From assembly GCF_042678305.1 (NCBI RefSeq), contig NZ_JBHUDT010000001.1: 64,000 bases of DNA; one strand, given 5' to 3'. Position numbers and translations under genes: made by a program. Of the stretch, positions 16,824 through 25,390 are shown piece after piece. Under the pieces are notes generated by a model. The model was not told where the DNA came from and ran no database searches. It saw only the letters and a program-made list of their open reading frames with translations. This stretch comes from Gelatiniphilus marinus (GTDB lineage Bacteria > Bacteroidota > Bacteroidia > Flavobacteriales > Flavobacteriaceae). How positions within the stretch are numbered: the stretch's first letter is position 1; each line of letters opens with the position of its first letter.

Positions 16824-18251
16824 ATGAGTATAACTGCGCAATCGGTATGGAGCAATTGTCTTGAATTTATAAAGGATAATATTCAGCCGCAAGCCTACAA
16901 AACTTGGTTCGAGCCAATAAAAGCAGTTAAACTTACCGATAATGCCCTAAGCATACAAGTACCAAGTAAATTCTTTTACGAATGGCTTGAAGAGCATTAT
17001 GTAAAAATCCTTAAAGTATCGCTAACCAAAGAGTTGGGCGACAAAGCCAAATTGGTTTACATTATTAAAATGGAAAACACTTATGGCAACAAACAACCGT
17101 TTACAGAAAAGATACCAAGTGCCAACAGAAGTGCGGTAAAAGCGCAAGATGTTGACATTCCCTTAAACAACAAAAACCCAGAATTACGCAATCCGTTTGT
17201 AATTCCCGGCATCAGGAACGTAAAGATCGAGTCTCAACTCAACCCTAATTACAGTTTTGAAAACTTTTTAGAAGGCGACTCCAACCGTTTAGCACGAAGC
17301 GCAGGTTTGGCCGTTGCTGCAAAACCTGGTGGCACATCCTTTAACCCATTGCTTGTTTTTGGAGGTGTTGGCTTAGGCAAAACGCATTTAGCACATGCCA
17401 TTGGAGTAGATATAAAAGACAAATACCCCGAAAAAACGGTTTTATACATTTCTGCTGAAAAATTTACCCAACAATATATAGATTCTGTAAAGAAGAACAA
17501 CAGAAATGATTTTATTCATTTTTATCAAATTATCGATGTGCTGATTATTGACGATGTACAGTTCCTTTCAGGAAAATCCGGCACTCAAGATGTGTTTTTC
17601 CATATATTCAACCATTTGCACCAAAACGGAAAACAAGTGGTTTTAACAAGCGATAAAGCACCTGTTGACATGCAAGATATCGAGCAACGCTTGCTATCTC
17701 GTTTTAAATGGGGCCTTTCGGCCGAATTACAGCACCCGGATTTTGAAACCCGAGTGTCCATATTGAAAAACAAACTCTATCGAGACGGTGTTGAAATGCC
17801 CGACGACATAATTGATTATGTTGCCAAAAACATTAAAACCAACGTTAGGGAATTAGAAGGAGCCATTATTTCTTTAATTGCCCAATCGTCTTTTAACAAA
17901 AAAGAAATCACCATAGATCTTGCAAAACAAATTGTTGAAAAATTTGTTAAAAACACAAAGCGCGAAGTATCTATAGACTATATCCAGAAAATCGTATCGG
18001 ACTATTTCCAAATGGATGTCGATACCTTACAATCTAAAACCAGAAAACGCCATATTGTTCAAGCCAGACAATTAGCCATGTTTTTTGCAAAAAAACTAAC
18101 AAAAGCGTCCTTGGCAAGTATTGGCTCGCAAATAGGCAAGCGCGACCATGCCACCGTACTGCACGCTTGCAAAACGGTAAACAACTTATCTTCAACCGAT
18201 AAACAATTCAGAAAATACGTTGAAGATATTACAAAAAAACTATCGGTTTAA
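16824..18251 (+). CDS. dnaA: Chromosomal replication initiator protein DnaA
   Basis: This 475-residue DnaA binds oriC and opens the origin. Domain I starts at MSITAQSVWSNCLEFIKDN. The AAA+ core carries Walker A GGVGLGKTHLAHAIG, Walker B VLIIDDVQFLSGK and the arginine-containing sensor RLLSRFKWGL. Domain IV near the C-terminus has RDHATVLHACKTV, the DNA-binding signature. Domain II between about residues 90 and 150 is short and polar. I saw no cluster of DnaA boxes in the 190 bases upstream. The closest word is TTGTTCACA, two bases from consensus, so an origin next to dnaA is not supported here. The gene is followed by a phosphatase gene 48 bases later. Confidence 0.97.
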   Translation: MSITAQSVWSNCLEFIKDNIQPQAYKTWFEPIKAVKLTDNALSIQVPSKFFYEWLEEHYVKILKVSLTKELGDKAKLVYIIKMENTYGNKQPFTEKIPSANRSAVKAQDVDIPLNNKNPELRNPFVIPGIRNVKIESQLNPNYSFENFLEGDSNRLARSAGLAVAAKPGGTSFNPLLVFGGVGLGKTHLAHAIGVDIKDKYPEKTVLYISAEKFTQQYIDSVKKNNRNDFIHFYQIIDVLIIDDVQFLSGKSGTQDVFFHIFNHLHQNGKQVVLTSDKAPVDMQDIEQRLLSRFKWGLSAELQHPDFETRVSILKNKLYRDGVEMPDDIIDYVAKNIKTNVRELEGAIISLIAQSSFNKKEITIDLAKQIVEKFVKNTKREVSIDYIQKIVSDYFQMDVDTLQSKTRKRHIVQARQLAMFFAKKLTKASLASIGSQIGKRDHATVLHACKTVNNLSSTDKQFRKYVEDITKKLSV

Positions 18252-18299
18252 CACCTAAAATTAACACCCTATATTTATTGGGATTCGCAGAATATTATT

Positions 18300-18755
18300 A
18301 TGACTAAAATTCTTATGGTTTGCCTGGGCAATATATGCCGTTCGCCATTGGCCGAAGGTATTATGCGCTCAAAACTTAACAACAACTCGTTTTTGGTAGA
18401 TTCTGCAGGAACAGCAAATTACCACCTAGGAAAGTCACCAGATAAACGCTCTATAGCTGTAGCAAAAAAATACGGCTTAAACATCTCCCACCTAAAAGGC
18501 CGCCAATTTAGTATTTCGGATTTTGATGCCTTTGATGTGATTTATGTAATGGACGAATCTAACTTTAAAAACGTTATGGATTTGGCCAGAAACGATGAAG
18601 ATATAGCAAAGGTGAAATTTATTTTAAACGAAGTGTACCCCAACCAAAACTATAGTGTACCAGACCCTTATTACGGTGGCGACCAAGGTTTCGAGAACGT
18701 TTACAAAATGCTTGATGAAGCCTGCGACAATATTGCAAAGTCGTTAAACTCTTAA
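18300..18755 (+). CDS. Low-molecular-weight protein-tyrosine phosphatase
   Basis: This is a 151-residue phosphatase whose P-loop MVCLGNICRSPLAEGIM contains the CX5RS signature near the N-terminus. The general acid aspartate lies in VPDPYYGGDQGF near the C-terminus. The region VYVMDESNFKNVMD corresponds to the loop carrying the second helix. It would dephosphorylate phosphotyrosine, and many bacterial relatives also act on tyrosine kinases for polysaccharide export. No kinase gene is nearby, so the substrate is open. It is only 48 bases after dnaA on the same strand and may be read from the same promoter. Confidence 0.9.
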   Translation: MTKILMVCLGNICRSPLAEGIMRSKLNNNSFLVDSAGTANYHLGKSPDKRSIAVAKKYGLNISHLKGRQFSISDFDAFDVIYVMDESNFKNVMDLARNDEDIAKVKFILNEVYPNQNYSVPDPYYGGDQGFENVYKMLDEACDNIAKSLNS

Positions 18756-18911
18756 TTTCTAGGGCAAAAAAGCATCTTATTTATTAACTTTACTAAATAA
18801 TCGAGATTAACTCGCTCTACTGCTTGCCTCGAAATTTAAAGGTCTTTTCTTCTAAAAATACCTTATGAGCTAGCTTATTTCGATATAGTTTACTTAAAAA
18901 AAAGATGCCTT

Positions 18912-20324
18912 ATGAAAACACTAGTTTCAATACTTATTTTTAATAGTTTTATTTTTTTGGGATTTTCTCAAACCGTTGAACTTCAAAATTTTGGTCCAAA
19001 TTTTTCTAATCCGGTTGAAATTGCAAACGCAAACGATAGCAGGCTTTTTATTGTAGAGCAAGCCGGCATTATTAAAATTTTAACCCCTAGCGGTACAGTA
19101 AACCCAACACCCTTTTTAAATATTACAACAAAGGTTGGTTCGGGTGGCGAGCGTGGGTTATTGGGTTTAGCCTTTGCCCCAGATTACAAAACCTCTGGCA
19201 GGTTTTACGTTAATTATACAGACAATACGAGTACTACAGAACCCAACACCATAATTGCAAGATACACGGTAAGTACTAACCCCGATATTGCAAATACTAC
19301 TGAAACCGTATTGCTTACAATTAAACAACCATTCGACAATCACAACGGCGGAAAATTAGCTTTTGGACCCGATGGTTTTTTATATATCGCCACAGGCGAT
19401 GGAGGAGCCGGTGGCGATCCTGGAGATAGATCACAAAATACCAGCTCGCTTTTAGGGAAACTTTTGCGGATAGATGTTAGCGGAAGCTCATACAACATAC
19501 CAAGTTCAAATCCTTTTTCCAGTTCTGCCAACGGACAAAATGATCCGCGTCCAGAAATTTATGCCATTGGGTTAAGAAATCCTTGGAAATTTTCCTTCGA
19601 CAAACTAAATGGCGATTTATGGATAGCCGATGTTGGGCAAAATGATTTTGAAGAAATAAACAAAGTAACAGGCTCTGGCACACCCGGAGACAATTACGGC
19701 TGGAGGTGTTACGAAGGTAACAACCACGTTTTTAACGATACCGGCAACTGTCCTGCAAGCTTTAACGAAACCATAGCTCCTGTTGCAGAATATGCGCATG
19801 TTGGCAACGGATGCTCTGGCTCAATAACTGGCGGTTATGTGTACAGAGGCACGATGTTCACTAATTTTATTGGCAAGTATTTTTTTGCCGATTTTTGTAC
19901 CCAACAAATCGGTATTTTAACCGATGCAGGTTCCGGTTGGTCTATGGCCATGCAAACGCCCAATATTGCTCGCAGATGGACCACATTTGGAGAAGATAAT
20001 AATGGCGAACTTTATATTGTTGGTGGCTCGAATATTTTCAAAATAACCGATCCTAATTTAAGTGTGGACGAAAGTAAGCTGTTTAATTTTAAACTGCATC
20101 CTAATCCTTCAAATAACAATGTTTCAATTGATTTATCTTCAAAATTCAAAACCGTAGAATCTATTTCCATTTACAACATTCACGGTCAAAAAATCGAATC
20201 AATTTCAAAATCTAATAAACAAATACTAAATATTTCTGTAAAAAATTACCATAGTGGTTTATATTTTGTGGAAGTTTGTACCAACAACGCATCAAAAATC
20301 GTAAAAAAACTAATCATCAATTAA
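18912..20324 (+). CDS. Secreted PQQ-dependent sugar dehydrogenase-like protein with type IX sorting domain
   Basis: The 470 residues begin with a signal peptide (MKTLVSILIFNSFIFLGFSQ). The middle is a six-bladed propeller of the soluble glucose/aldose dehydrogenase family: GGERGLLGLAFAPDY, NHNGGKLAFGPDGFLYIATGDGG, LRNPWKFSFD, DVGQNDFEEIN and a GDNYGW blade. The last 75 residues, from about HPNPSNNNVSIDLSSKF to KLIIN, form a type A C-terminal domain of the Por secretion type (YNIHGQKIES, NYHSGLYFVEV). The protein is thus expected on the cell surface or outside. The sugar and PQQ use are inferred. The stop directly abuts the following methylase start. Confidence 0.9.
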   Translation: MKTLVSILIFNSFIFLGFSQTVELQNFGPNFSNPVEIANANDSRLFIVEQAGIIKILTPSGTVNPTPFLNITTKVGSGGERGLLGLAFAPDYKTSGRFYVNYTDNTSTTEPNTIIARYTVSTNPDIANTTETVLLTIKQPFDNHNGGKLAFGPDGFLYIATGDGGAGGDPGDRSQNTSSLLGKLLRIDVSGSSYNIPSSNPFSSSANGQNDPRPEIYAIGLRNPWKFSFDKLNGDLWIADVGQNDFEEINKVTGSGTPGDNYGWRCYEGNNHVFNDTGNCPASFNETIAPVAEYAHVGNGCSGSITGGYVYRGTMFTNFIGKYFFADFCTQQIGILTDAGSGWSMAMQTPNIARRWTTFGEDNNGELYIVGGSNIFKITDPNLSVDESKLFNFKLHPNPSNNNVSIDLSSKFKTVESISIYNIHGQKIESISKSNKQILNISVKNYHSGLYFVEVCTNNASKIVKKLIIN

Positions 20325-21041
20325 ATGGAAAACAAACTTGGCAATTTATACCTTATCCCAACTACATTAGGAGACACGGCGCCTTTGGAGGTTTTACCCA
20401 TGTCGGTAAAAAAAGTTATTGAAGAGGTAAACACTTATATTGTTGAAAACGAAAAAACAGCACGACGGTTCATAAAAAAGATAAGTTCGGGGAAATCGCA
20501 ATCGGCATTACAGATGTTTCATTTAAACAAATTTACCGATGCTCTAGAATTACCTGAATTTTTAGAACCCTGCTTAAAAGGCATAAATGTTGGTTTATTG
20601 TCTGAAGCGGGATGCCCTGGCGTTGCAGATCCGGGTGCCGACATAGTAAAGCTTGCCCATCAAAATAACATAAAAGTTATTCCTTTGGTTGGGCCTTCTT
20701 CAATTTTAATGGCGATGATGGGCTCTGGGATGAACGGACAAAGTTTTGCATTTAATGGTTATTTGCCTATTGATAAAGCTGAAAGAAAAAAGGAAATTAA
20801 ACGATTGGAGCGCTTATCTTTTGAGCGAAATCAATCGCAAATTTTTATTGAAACACCTTACCGAAACAATAAAATGATTGAAGATTTAAGCCATATATTA
20901 GACAACAACACCGCTGTATGTGTAGCTTGCGATATTACTTTACCAACCGAGTTTATTAAAACACAAACCGCAAATGCTTGGAAAAAAAACATGGAAGACC
21001 TACACAAAAGACCCTCCATATTTATTATCCATAAAAGTTAA
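20325..21041 (+). CDS. RsmI-like SAM-dependent (tetrapyrrole methylase fold) methyltransferase
   Basis: This is a 238-residue protein of the tetrapyrrole methylase fold, close to RsmI but of the bacteroidetal short type. It shows LYLIPTTLGDTAPLEVLP at the start, SEAGCPGVADPGADIVKLA as the SAM-contacting segment, and IPLVGPSSILMAMMGSGMNGQSFAFNGYLP. True RsmI methylates 16S rRNA C1402 at the ribose; I cannot confirm the same target. The ATG is the base after the dehydrogenase stop, so translation may be coupled although the functions are unrelated. It ends convergently with a 24-base gap before the minus gene at 21065. Confidence 0.83.
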   Translation: MENKLGNLYLIPTTLGDTAPLEVLPMSVKKVIEEVNTYIVENEKTARRFIKKISSGKSQSALQMFHLNKFTDALELPEFLEPCLKGINVGLLSEAGCPGVADPGADIVKLAHQNNIKVIPLVGPSSILMAMMGSGMNGQSFAFNGYLPIDKAERKKEIKRLERLSFERNQSQIFIETPYRNNKMIEDLSHILDNNTAVCVACDITLPTEFIKTQTANAWKKNMEDLHKRPSIFIIHKS

Positions 21042-21064
21042 TTTCGCCTAATAGCGACAATGCA

Positions 21065-21724
21065 TTAAATAGCTTTGGCCTTTCTGTTTGGCTTTACAAA
21101 AGAAGTATCGTAACCAGAAAAACGTTTCATGTAATATTGTACCGTAGTACCATAGCCATCGGTAAAATTATCCAAGCCATAGCTTCTCAAATATTTTTTT
21201 ACGCTACCTGGACCAGCCAAATGTGCCGCTGCCAAAATACCGGATTCTGTAACAAGAACACCGTTAATGCGTTTACCAACAAAGTTTTTAATGTCGCGTC
21301 GCAATATCCATTTGTTACGTGCCGCATTTGCTATAAATGCTTTTTCCTGTAATGCAGGGTTTTTTAAAAATTTTGCAGGATTGTTAATACCAATTAATTT
21401 TAAGGTAGAAGCACCAAATTGGTATTTGCCCAAATAGCCAAAAGTGTTTACAGAAAAATAATCGCCCCTGGACTCCTTAAAAGCTAAAGCCTCTTTAAAA
21501 CCAACGAAAGATTTCCCCAAATAAGGAGAAAATGATTTATTGGCATCATTTAAAACAGATGCCTCGTCTTTATTGTTAGTATCTGAACTTACGGTATAGT
21601 TTAAAACCAAACCTTTAGTTGAGTACTTACCTAGATTTATCGTTTCATCAGATGAAAACGAACTGTACAACAGAATGCATATTGTAAGTGTTAGGGTTAA
21701 GTAACTTGCAATACTTTTTCTCAT
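21065..21724 (-). CDS. Exported lytic transglycosylase-like protein
   Basis: The 219-residue protein has an N-terminal hydrophobic segment (SYLTLTLTICILLYSSFS) and a domain resembling the lysozyme-like fold. The motif ALAFKESRGDYFSVNTFGYLGKYQFGASTLKLIG contains a likely catalytic glutamate (ESRG) and the GKYQFG segment found in peptidoglycan-cleaving proteins. GILAAAHLAGPGSVKKYLRSYG matches the LAGPGSV-type helix of those families. It probably acts in the periplasm on murein. It is the first gene on the minus strand after the RsmI-like gene and is separated from the DUF2279 gene by 111 bases. The specific substrate bond is not proven. Confidence 0.75.
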   Translation of the reverse strand: MRKSIASYLTLTLTICILLYSSFSSDETINLGKYSTKGLVLNYTVSSDTNNKDEASVLNDANKSFSPYLGKSFVGFKEALAFKESRGDYFSVNTFGYLGKYQFGASTLKLIGINNPAKFLKNPALQEKAFIANAARNKWILRRDIKNFVGKRINGVLVTESGILAAAHLAGPGSVKKYLRSYGLDNFTDGYGTTVQYYMKRFSGYDTSFVKPNRKAKAI

Positions 21725-21835
21725 ATATTTAAATTTCTTCAGTATATTTTAATAGTAAAGTACACTTGAAAATTTGAGCGTGCAAAATTAGGCTTTTTTT
21801 TAATAACTTCAAAATTAATCGTTTATCTGTTATCT

Positions 21836-22747
21836 TTAGTAGTACAATAGATGAAATACACTGCCTTTTTTATTGAATTCTAGAGCTGGAAATGGCACTT
21901 TTAAGACGTTAAAAATACTAAAAACAGATTTTAAAAAGCGTGATTTTGTTTTAATCTTGTTTAAATTTACATCGAAACTCAAATAGAATTGCCGTTGTCT
22001 ATCTATATTTATTAACGAACCATTGCCAATATCTTTAACACCTTGCAACATCCCATTGGCACTGTAACCTATGGCGAAATTTAGCCATTTAGGGATTTTA
22101 CTGGCTTTTAAAAAATCGTGTAAATTAACACTTAACCAATAAGTTTGTCCGTTATAATCCTTTAATATCTGCTCTAAAAACCCATCGCCTAATTTATCTG
22201 GATTTTGCATCGCATATTTAGTTTGATGAAAAGAGAATTTTAAATGGATGCGTTGTTCGTTCCAAAGTAATTCTTGCCCTATATATAAAGCCGTTCCGGA
22301 AGCATTTGCAGCAATATCGCCCCAAGAAAAACCCCATTCTTGCGAATAGCCATCTAAAATTTCGACAGCAGTTAAAAACCCAAAACCAAGGGTTGCGCCA
22401 TAAATCAATTGGTTTTTTTTACTTACACCGCTCCAGTTTAAAGCCTCTGCCCCAAACTTCCCTATTTGATAAGATGCAAAGACATGCCCTATTTTATCCA
22501 TTTGAAGCCATTCGTTATTATCATTAATGGTATGGAATTTAGAACGTTTGAAATCTGAGTACCACAATTGGTTTAATCCTAACAAGGTAATACCCGACAA
22601 AGAAGTTGTAGTTATTGCAACGGCATTTCTTCGGGATGTATTTAGGGTGTCGCTAGGAGTTAAAAACGCATCGAGCTTTGTTTGCGAAAACGACATTGAT
22701 GATATTAAAAAAACGAAAAACAGGTATTTAAAGCAATTAAACACCAT
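21836..22747 (-). CDS. DUF2279 exported protein
   Basis: This 303-residue protein has a signal peptide (MVFNCFKYLFFVFLISSMSFSQ). The diagnostic block is MDKIGHVFASYQIGKFG, with conserved histidine, followed by YGATLGFGFLTAVEILDGYSQEWGFSWGDIAANASGTALYIGQ. This is the DUF2279 (YfiM-like) family of exported proteins, often placed next to mltG. Its first base overlaps the mltG stop by one base (22747), so the two genes belong to one transcript. The C-terminal third has alternating polar/hydrophobic residues that may form beta strands. The molecular role is unknown; the mltG link suggests the cell envelope. Confidence 0.82.
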   Translation of the reverse strand: MVFNCFKYLFFVFLISSMSFSQTKLDAFLTPSDTLNTSRRNAVAITTTSLSGITLLGLNQLWYSDFKRSKFHTINDNNEWLQMDKIGHVFASYQIGKFGAEALNWSGVSKKNQLIYGATLGFGFLTAVEILDGYSQEWGFSWGDIAANASGTALYIGQELLWNEQRIHLKFSFHQTKYAMQNPDKLGDGFLEQILKDYNGQTYWLSVNLHDFLKASKIPKWLNFAIGYSANGMLQGVKDIGNGSLINIDRQRQFYLSFDVNLNKIKTKSRFLKSVFSIFNVLKVPFPALEFNKKGSVFHLLYY

Positions 22748-23790
22748 TATCGTCTTATCCCTTTGCTGTTAATCCAACGAATATATTCTTGCCTATTTCG
22801 GTTATGCTGCGCTAGGGTTTTAGCGAACTTATGATAGCCAAAATTTTCAACGTTTACTACAAAATAATAGTAGTTGTGCTTTTCGTAATTTAAAACGGCA
22901 TCGATTGACGATACATCTGGCATGGTTATTAAACCAGGTGGCAAACCAGCATATTTATAAGTATTGTATGGCGAGTCTATTTCCAGATCTTTATAAAGCA
23001 CGCGTTTTATAACCTGCTCAAAATTGCCAGATTTTTTCTTTATGGCGTAAATTACCGTTGGATCTGCTTGCAGTGGCATTCTTCTTTTAAGCCTGTTTAC
23101 ATAAACACCTGCAACACGTGGACGCTCATCTACTTTAGCGGTTTCTTTTTGAACAATGGAAGCTAGTGCAATCACTTCGTGTTGAGATAAACCCAAGGCT
23201 TTTGCTTTTGCCTCTCTGGCCGCGTTCCAAAAACGCTTGTATTCCTTAAGCATACGCTTGGTAAATTTTTCTGCAGAAGTATTCCAGAAAAACTCGTAAC
23301 TATTGGGAATGTACATACCTAAAGCTGTTTCATCTTTAAAACTATTTTCGGTTAAAAAAGCTTCATCTTTCATAGCATTAATAAGCGATATGCTATCGGC
23401 TTCAATTTGAGATGCTACTCGACCTGCCAATTTCTCAAGTGTTTCTTGGTTGTTAAACGATAATTTTACAGGTAGGTTTTTACTTCTAATTGTGTTAATA
23501 ATATCGTTATTGTTCATGCCCTTTTTTATGGCATATCGACCTGCTTTAACGTTATTTACATATTTTTTTCGTTTAGCCAAAGCATCAAACCTATCAATAT
23601 TTTTAAGAAGCGGGATTAACTGCTGCCGCACATTGTTGTAGGTATCGGTAGATTTTATATATACATAAGCCGTATCGTTATTAAAGGCTGTATTTGGCAC
23701 AAACATGGTATTATACACAAAATAGGCAAAATAGGCAGCTACGGCTAACCCAATAAATACGATGGTTAAGAGAATTTTTTTTATGTACAT
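22747..23790 (-). CDS. mltG: Endolytic murein transglycosylase MltG
   Basis: MltG cleaves nascent peptidoglycan strands and so terminates glycan polymerisation. The 347 residues have one N-terminal membrane anchor (IKKILLTIVFIGLAVAAYFAYFVY), a LysM-like subdomain, and the YceG catalytic part: ALASIVQKETAKVDERPRVAGVYVNRL with the catalytic glutamate in QKET, LQADPTVIYA, and SPYNTYKYAGLPPGLI. The active site is periplasmic. It is one base from the GNAT stop upstream and overlaps the DUF2279 gene by one base, so gnat-mltG-DUF2279 form a compact unit downstream of dapF. Confidence 0.94.
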   Translation of the reverse strand: MYIKKILLTIVFIGLAVAAYFAYFVYNTMFVPNTAFNNDTAYVYIKSTDTYNNVRQQLIPLLKNIDRFDALAKRKKYVNNVKAGRYAIKKGMNNNDIINTIRSKNLPVKLSFNNQETLEKLAGRVASQIEADSISLINAMKDEAFLTENSFKDETALGMYIPNSYEFFWNTSAEKFTKRMLKEYKRFWNAAREAKAKALGLSQHEVIALASIVQKETAKVDERPRVAGVYVNRLKRRMPLQADPTVIYAIKKKSGNFEQVIKRVLYKDLEIDSPYNTYKYAGLPPGLITMPDVSSIDAVLNYEKHNYYYFVVNVENFGYHKFAKTLAQHNRNRQEYIRWINSKGIRR

Positions 23791-24315
23791 TTAGTTATTT
23801 ATTAGCTGAAATAAATATTCGTTTTTATATAAACCATTAATGTGGTTCCAATCTTTTTTTATTCCGATTTCCTTAAACCCTTGTGCTTTAAAAAGTTTGA
23901 TGCTTGTTGTATTATCTTCAGAAATATTACAATACAATTGATGCAACCCTAAATGCGAAAAACTATATTTAATCAATAATTGCAAGGCTTCGCTACCGTA
24001 ACCTTTTTTTCTGTTGCTTTCTTCTTTAATTAAAATACCAAGTCCTGCCCTACTGTTTTTAAAATCGAAATCGAACAAATCAATTAACCCTAAAGGCTCT
24101 TCATTATAACTTGAAACCACCAAGCGCAATTGCTTCACTTCATAAATGTCTTTGTGGGCTTGCTCTAAATATTGTTTGATTAAAAATTTAGAATACGGTG
24201 CTTGGGTATTGCTAATTTCCCAGACCGATTCGTCGTTTTCTATGGCGTATATAAACTCTAAATCCTCGGGTTCTAGAGCACGCAAATAAATGTTTTTTCC
24301 TTTTAAGGTAATCAT
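23791..24315 (-). CDS. GNAT family N-acetyltransferase (RimL-like)
   Basis: The protein has 174 residues in a GNAT fold related to RimJ/RimL enzymes. It starts MITLKGKNIYLRALEPEDLEFIY; the AGLGILIKEESNRKKGYGSEAL strand-loop is the acetyl-CoA site, and LHQLYCNISEDNTTSIKLFKAQGFKEIGIKKD is the C-terminal strand. The substrate is unknown, possibly amino groups of proteins or small molecules. I start at 24315 because this ATG forms an ATGA overlap with the dapF stop; the longer frame from 24357 adds 14 residues that lie inside dapF. mltG begins on the adjacent base. Coupling to dapF is likely. Confidence 0.87.
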   Translation of the reverse strand: MITLKGKNIYLRALEPEDLEFIYAIENDESVWEISNTQAPYSKFLIKQYLEQAHKDIYEVKQLRLVVSSYNEEPLGLIDLFDFDFKNSRAGLGILIKEESNRKKGYGSEALQLLIKYSFSHLGLHQLYCNISEDNTTSIKLFKAQGFKEIGIKKDWNHINGLYKNEYLFQLINN

Positions 24316-25082
24316 ATAATGCCTTGAAAAACTAATTTTGCCGGACCCATTAAGCAAACATTTTTATAAACACCGCTTTCTTTGTTAAAAGACACTTGCA
24401 AATTGCCGCCTTGGGTATGCAAAGTTATTAGGTTTTTTTCGGTTTCACCAATATAATGCATGGCCAAGGCTACTGCTGTAACACCGGTTCCGCAAGATAA
24501 GGTTTCGTTTTCAACACCGCGCTCGTAGGTTCTAACTTTAAATTCTGTGCTCGAAACTTTCTTAACAAAATTAACATTAGTACCTGCTTTGTTATAAGGC
24601 TGTCCGTATCTAATTTTGGCACCTTTGGTTTTAATATCGAAATCATCAATATTGCTTTCAAACTGTACATGGTGGGGCGATCCCGTATTTAAAAAAACAT
24701 GGTGGTCGTATTTTTTAACTGTATCAACATTGTGCATTTGTAATTTTACAATACCATTGCTTAGGCTTGCGCTATGTTTACCGTCTATTGCCAAAAAAAA
24801 GGCCTTGTTTTTTATTATCCCCAGTTGTTTTGCGAAAGCTACAGCGCATCTTGCGCCATTGCCACAAAAACTTTGGCTGCCATCGGCATTGTAATAGATC
24901 ATTTCAAAATCCAATGTCTCGTGGTTTTCCAGTAGTATTAGTCCGTCTGCACCTATGCCAAAACGTCTGTCGCACAGATGGGCGATGCGTTTGGTATTGT
25001 TTTTGTCGAATGTTTGTTGACGATTATCAATCATCACAAAATCGTTTCCAGTTCCTTGATATTTATAAAAAGTTTGTTGCAT
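24312..25082 (-). CDS. dapF: Diaminopimelate epimerase
   Basis: DapF converts LL- to meso-diaminopimelate, needed for murein and lysine. The 256 residues show KYQGTGNDFVMIDNR at the N-terminus, the first catalytic cysteine in FCGNGARCAVAF and the second in LSCGTGVTAVALAM, about 130 residues later. The ATG at 25082 is preferred to 25094: a TATATTTG box at 25092-25099 puts the transcript start close to 25086. The very short leader is consistent with a weak or absent Shine-Dalgarno sequence. It heads the minus-strand unit dapF-gnat-mltG-DUF2279 and diverges from htrA. The 308-base gap contains a structured element and phased repeats. Confidence 0.96.
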   Translation of the reverse strand: MQQTFYKYQGTGNDFVMIDNRQQTFDKNNTKRIAHLCDRRFGIGADGLILLENHETLDFEMIYYNADGSQSFCGNGARCAVAFAKQLGIIKNKAFFLAIDGKHSASLSNGIVKLQMHNVDTVKKYDHHVFLNTGSPHHVQFESNIDDFDIKTKGAKIRYGQPYNKAGTNVNFVKKVSSTEFKVRTYERGVENETLSCGTGVTAVALAMHYIGETEKNLITLHTQGGNLQVSFNKESGVYKNVCLMGPAKLVFQGII

Positions 25083-25091
25083 AATAAAGCA

Positions 25092-25099
25092 CAAATATA
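25092..25099 (-). promoter_or_regulatory. Minus-7 box of dapF
   Basis: TATATTTG on the minus strand, 9 bases before the chosen dapF ATG (25082). It implies a very short leader and argues against the upstream ATG at 25094, which would lie inside the box. Confidence 0.5.
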
Positions 25100-25169
25100 A
25101 AGAAGTCTTTTGTACTTTTTTGTTGACTAGTAAAAATTTAAAGGTGTAAAAATACCGTGTGTTGGTTTT

Positions 25170-25266
25170 GCGTTAGGGATTGAACGGCATGTTTGAGCTC
25201 GCCGATCCCGAAGCTTCGGGAGAGGAAGCGAGTAGTGAAAGCCCGACCCCTTTTTTGGGGTAACGC
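25170..25266 (+). ncRNA. Structured element A (Flavo-1-like candidate)
   Basis: The sequence begins GCGTTAGGG and closes with GGGGTAACGC: GCGTTA (25170-25175) pairs with TAACGC (25261-25266). Inside are two boxes, GATTGAACGGCATGTTTGA (25179-25197) and GAGTAGTGAAAGC-like (25230-25242), around a palindromic hairpin TCCCGAAGCTTCGGGA (25206-25221). A second hairpin is ACCCC-tttttt-GGGGT (25246-25261). Element B shares the boxes and outer stem, but its middle hairpin differs. I recall similar conserved RNAs in Flavobacteria called Flavo-1; membership is unproven, and the strand is a guess. Confidence 0.55.
25206..25221. repeat. Perfect palindrome TCCCGAAGCTTCGGGA
   Basis: This 16-bp perfect palindrome is the middle hairpin of element A. 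It is the same word as the ligA leader palindrome apart from one base, so either a repeat has inserted in the element or the hairpin type is widely reused in this genome. Confidence 0.7.
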
Positions 25267-25283
25267 CCAAATGATTTTTGATT

Positions 25284-25365
25284 GTTAAACAGCCGTTAAA
25301 AAACACGTTAAATATCGTTAAAATTGATTTTGAAATTCAATAAATATTTAATTTTAATCGTTAAC
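25284..25365 (+). promoter_or_regulatory. Helically phased GTTAAA direct repeats upstream of htrA
   Basis: Four GTTAAA words start at 25284, 25295, 25307 and 25317, spaced 11, 12 and 10 bases, so they face one side of the helix. Three are preceded by C (CGTTAAA). A fifth, related word CGTTAAC is at 25359. They lie 26-107 bases before the htrA ATG and could bind a stress regulator or be part of its promoter. Confidence 0.5.
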
Positions 25366-25390
25366 AAATAATACTTAAAACTGAAAAAAA

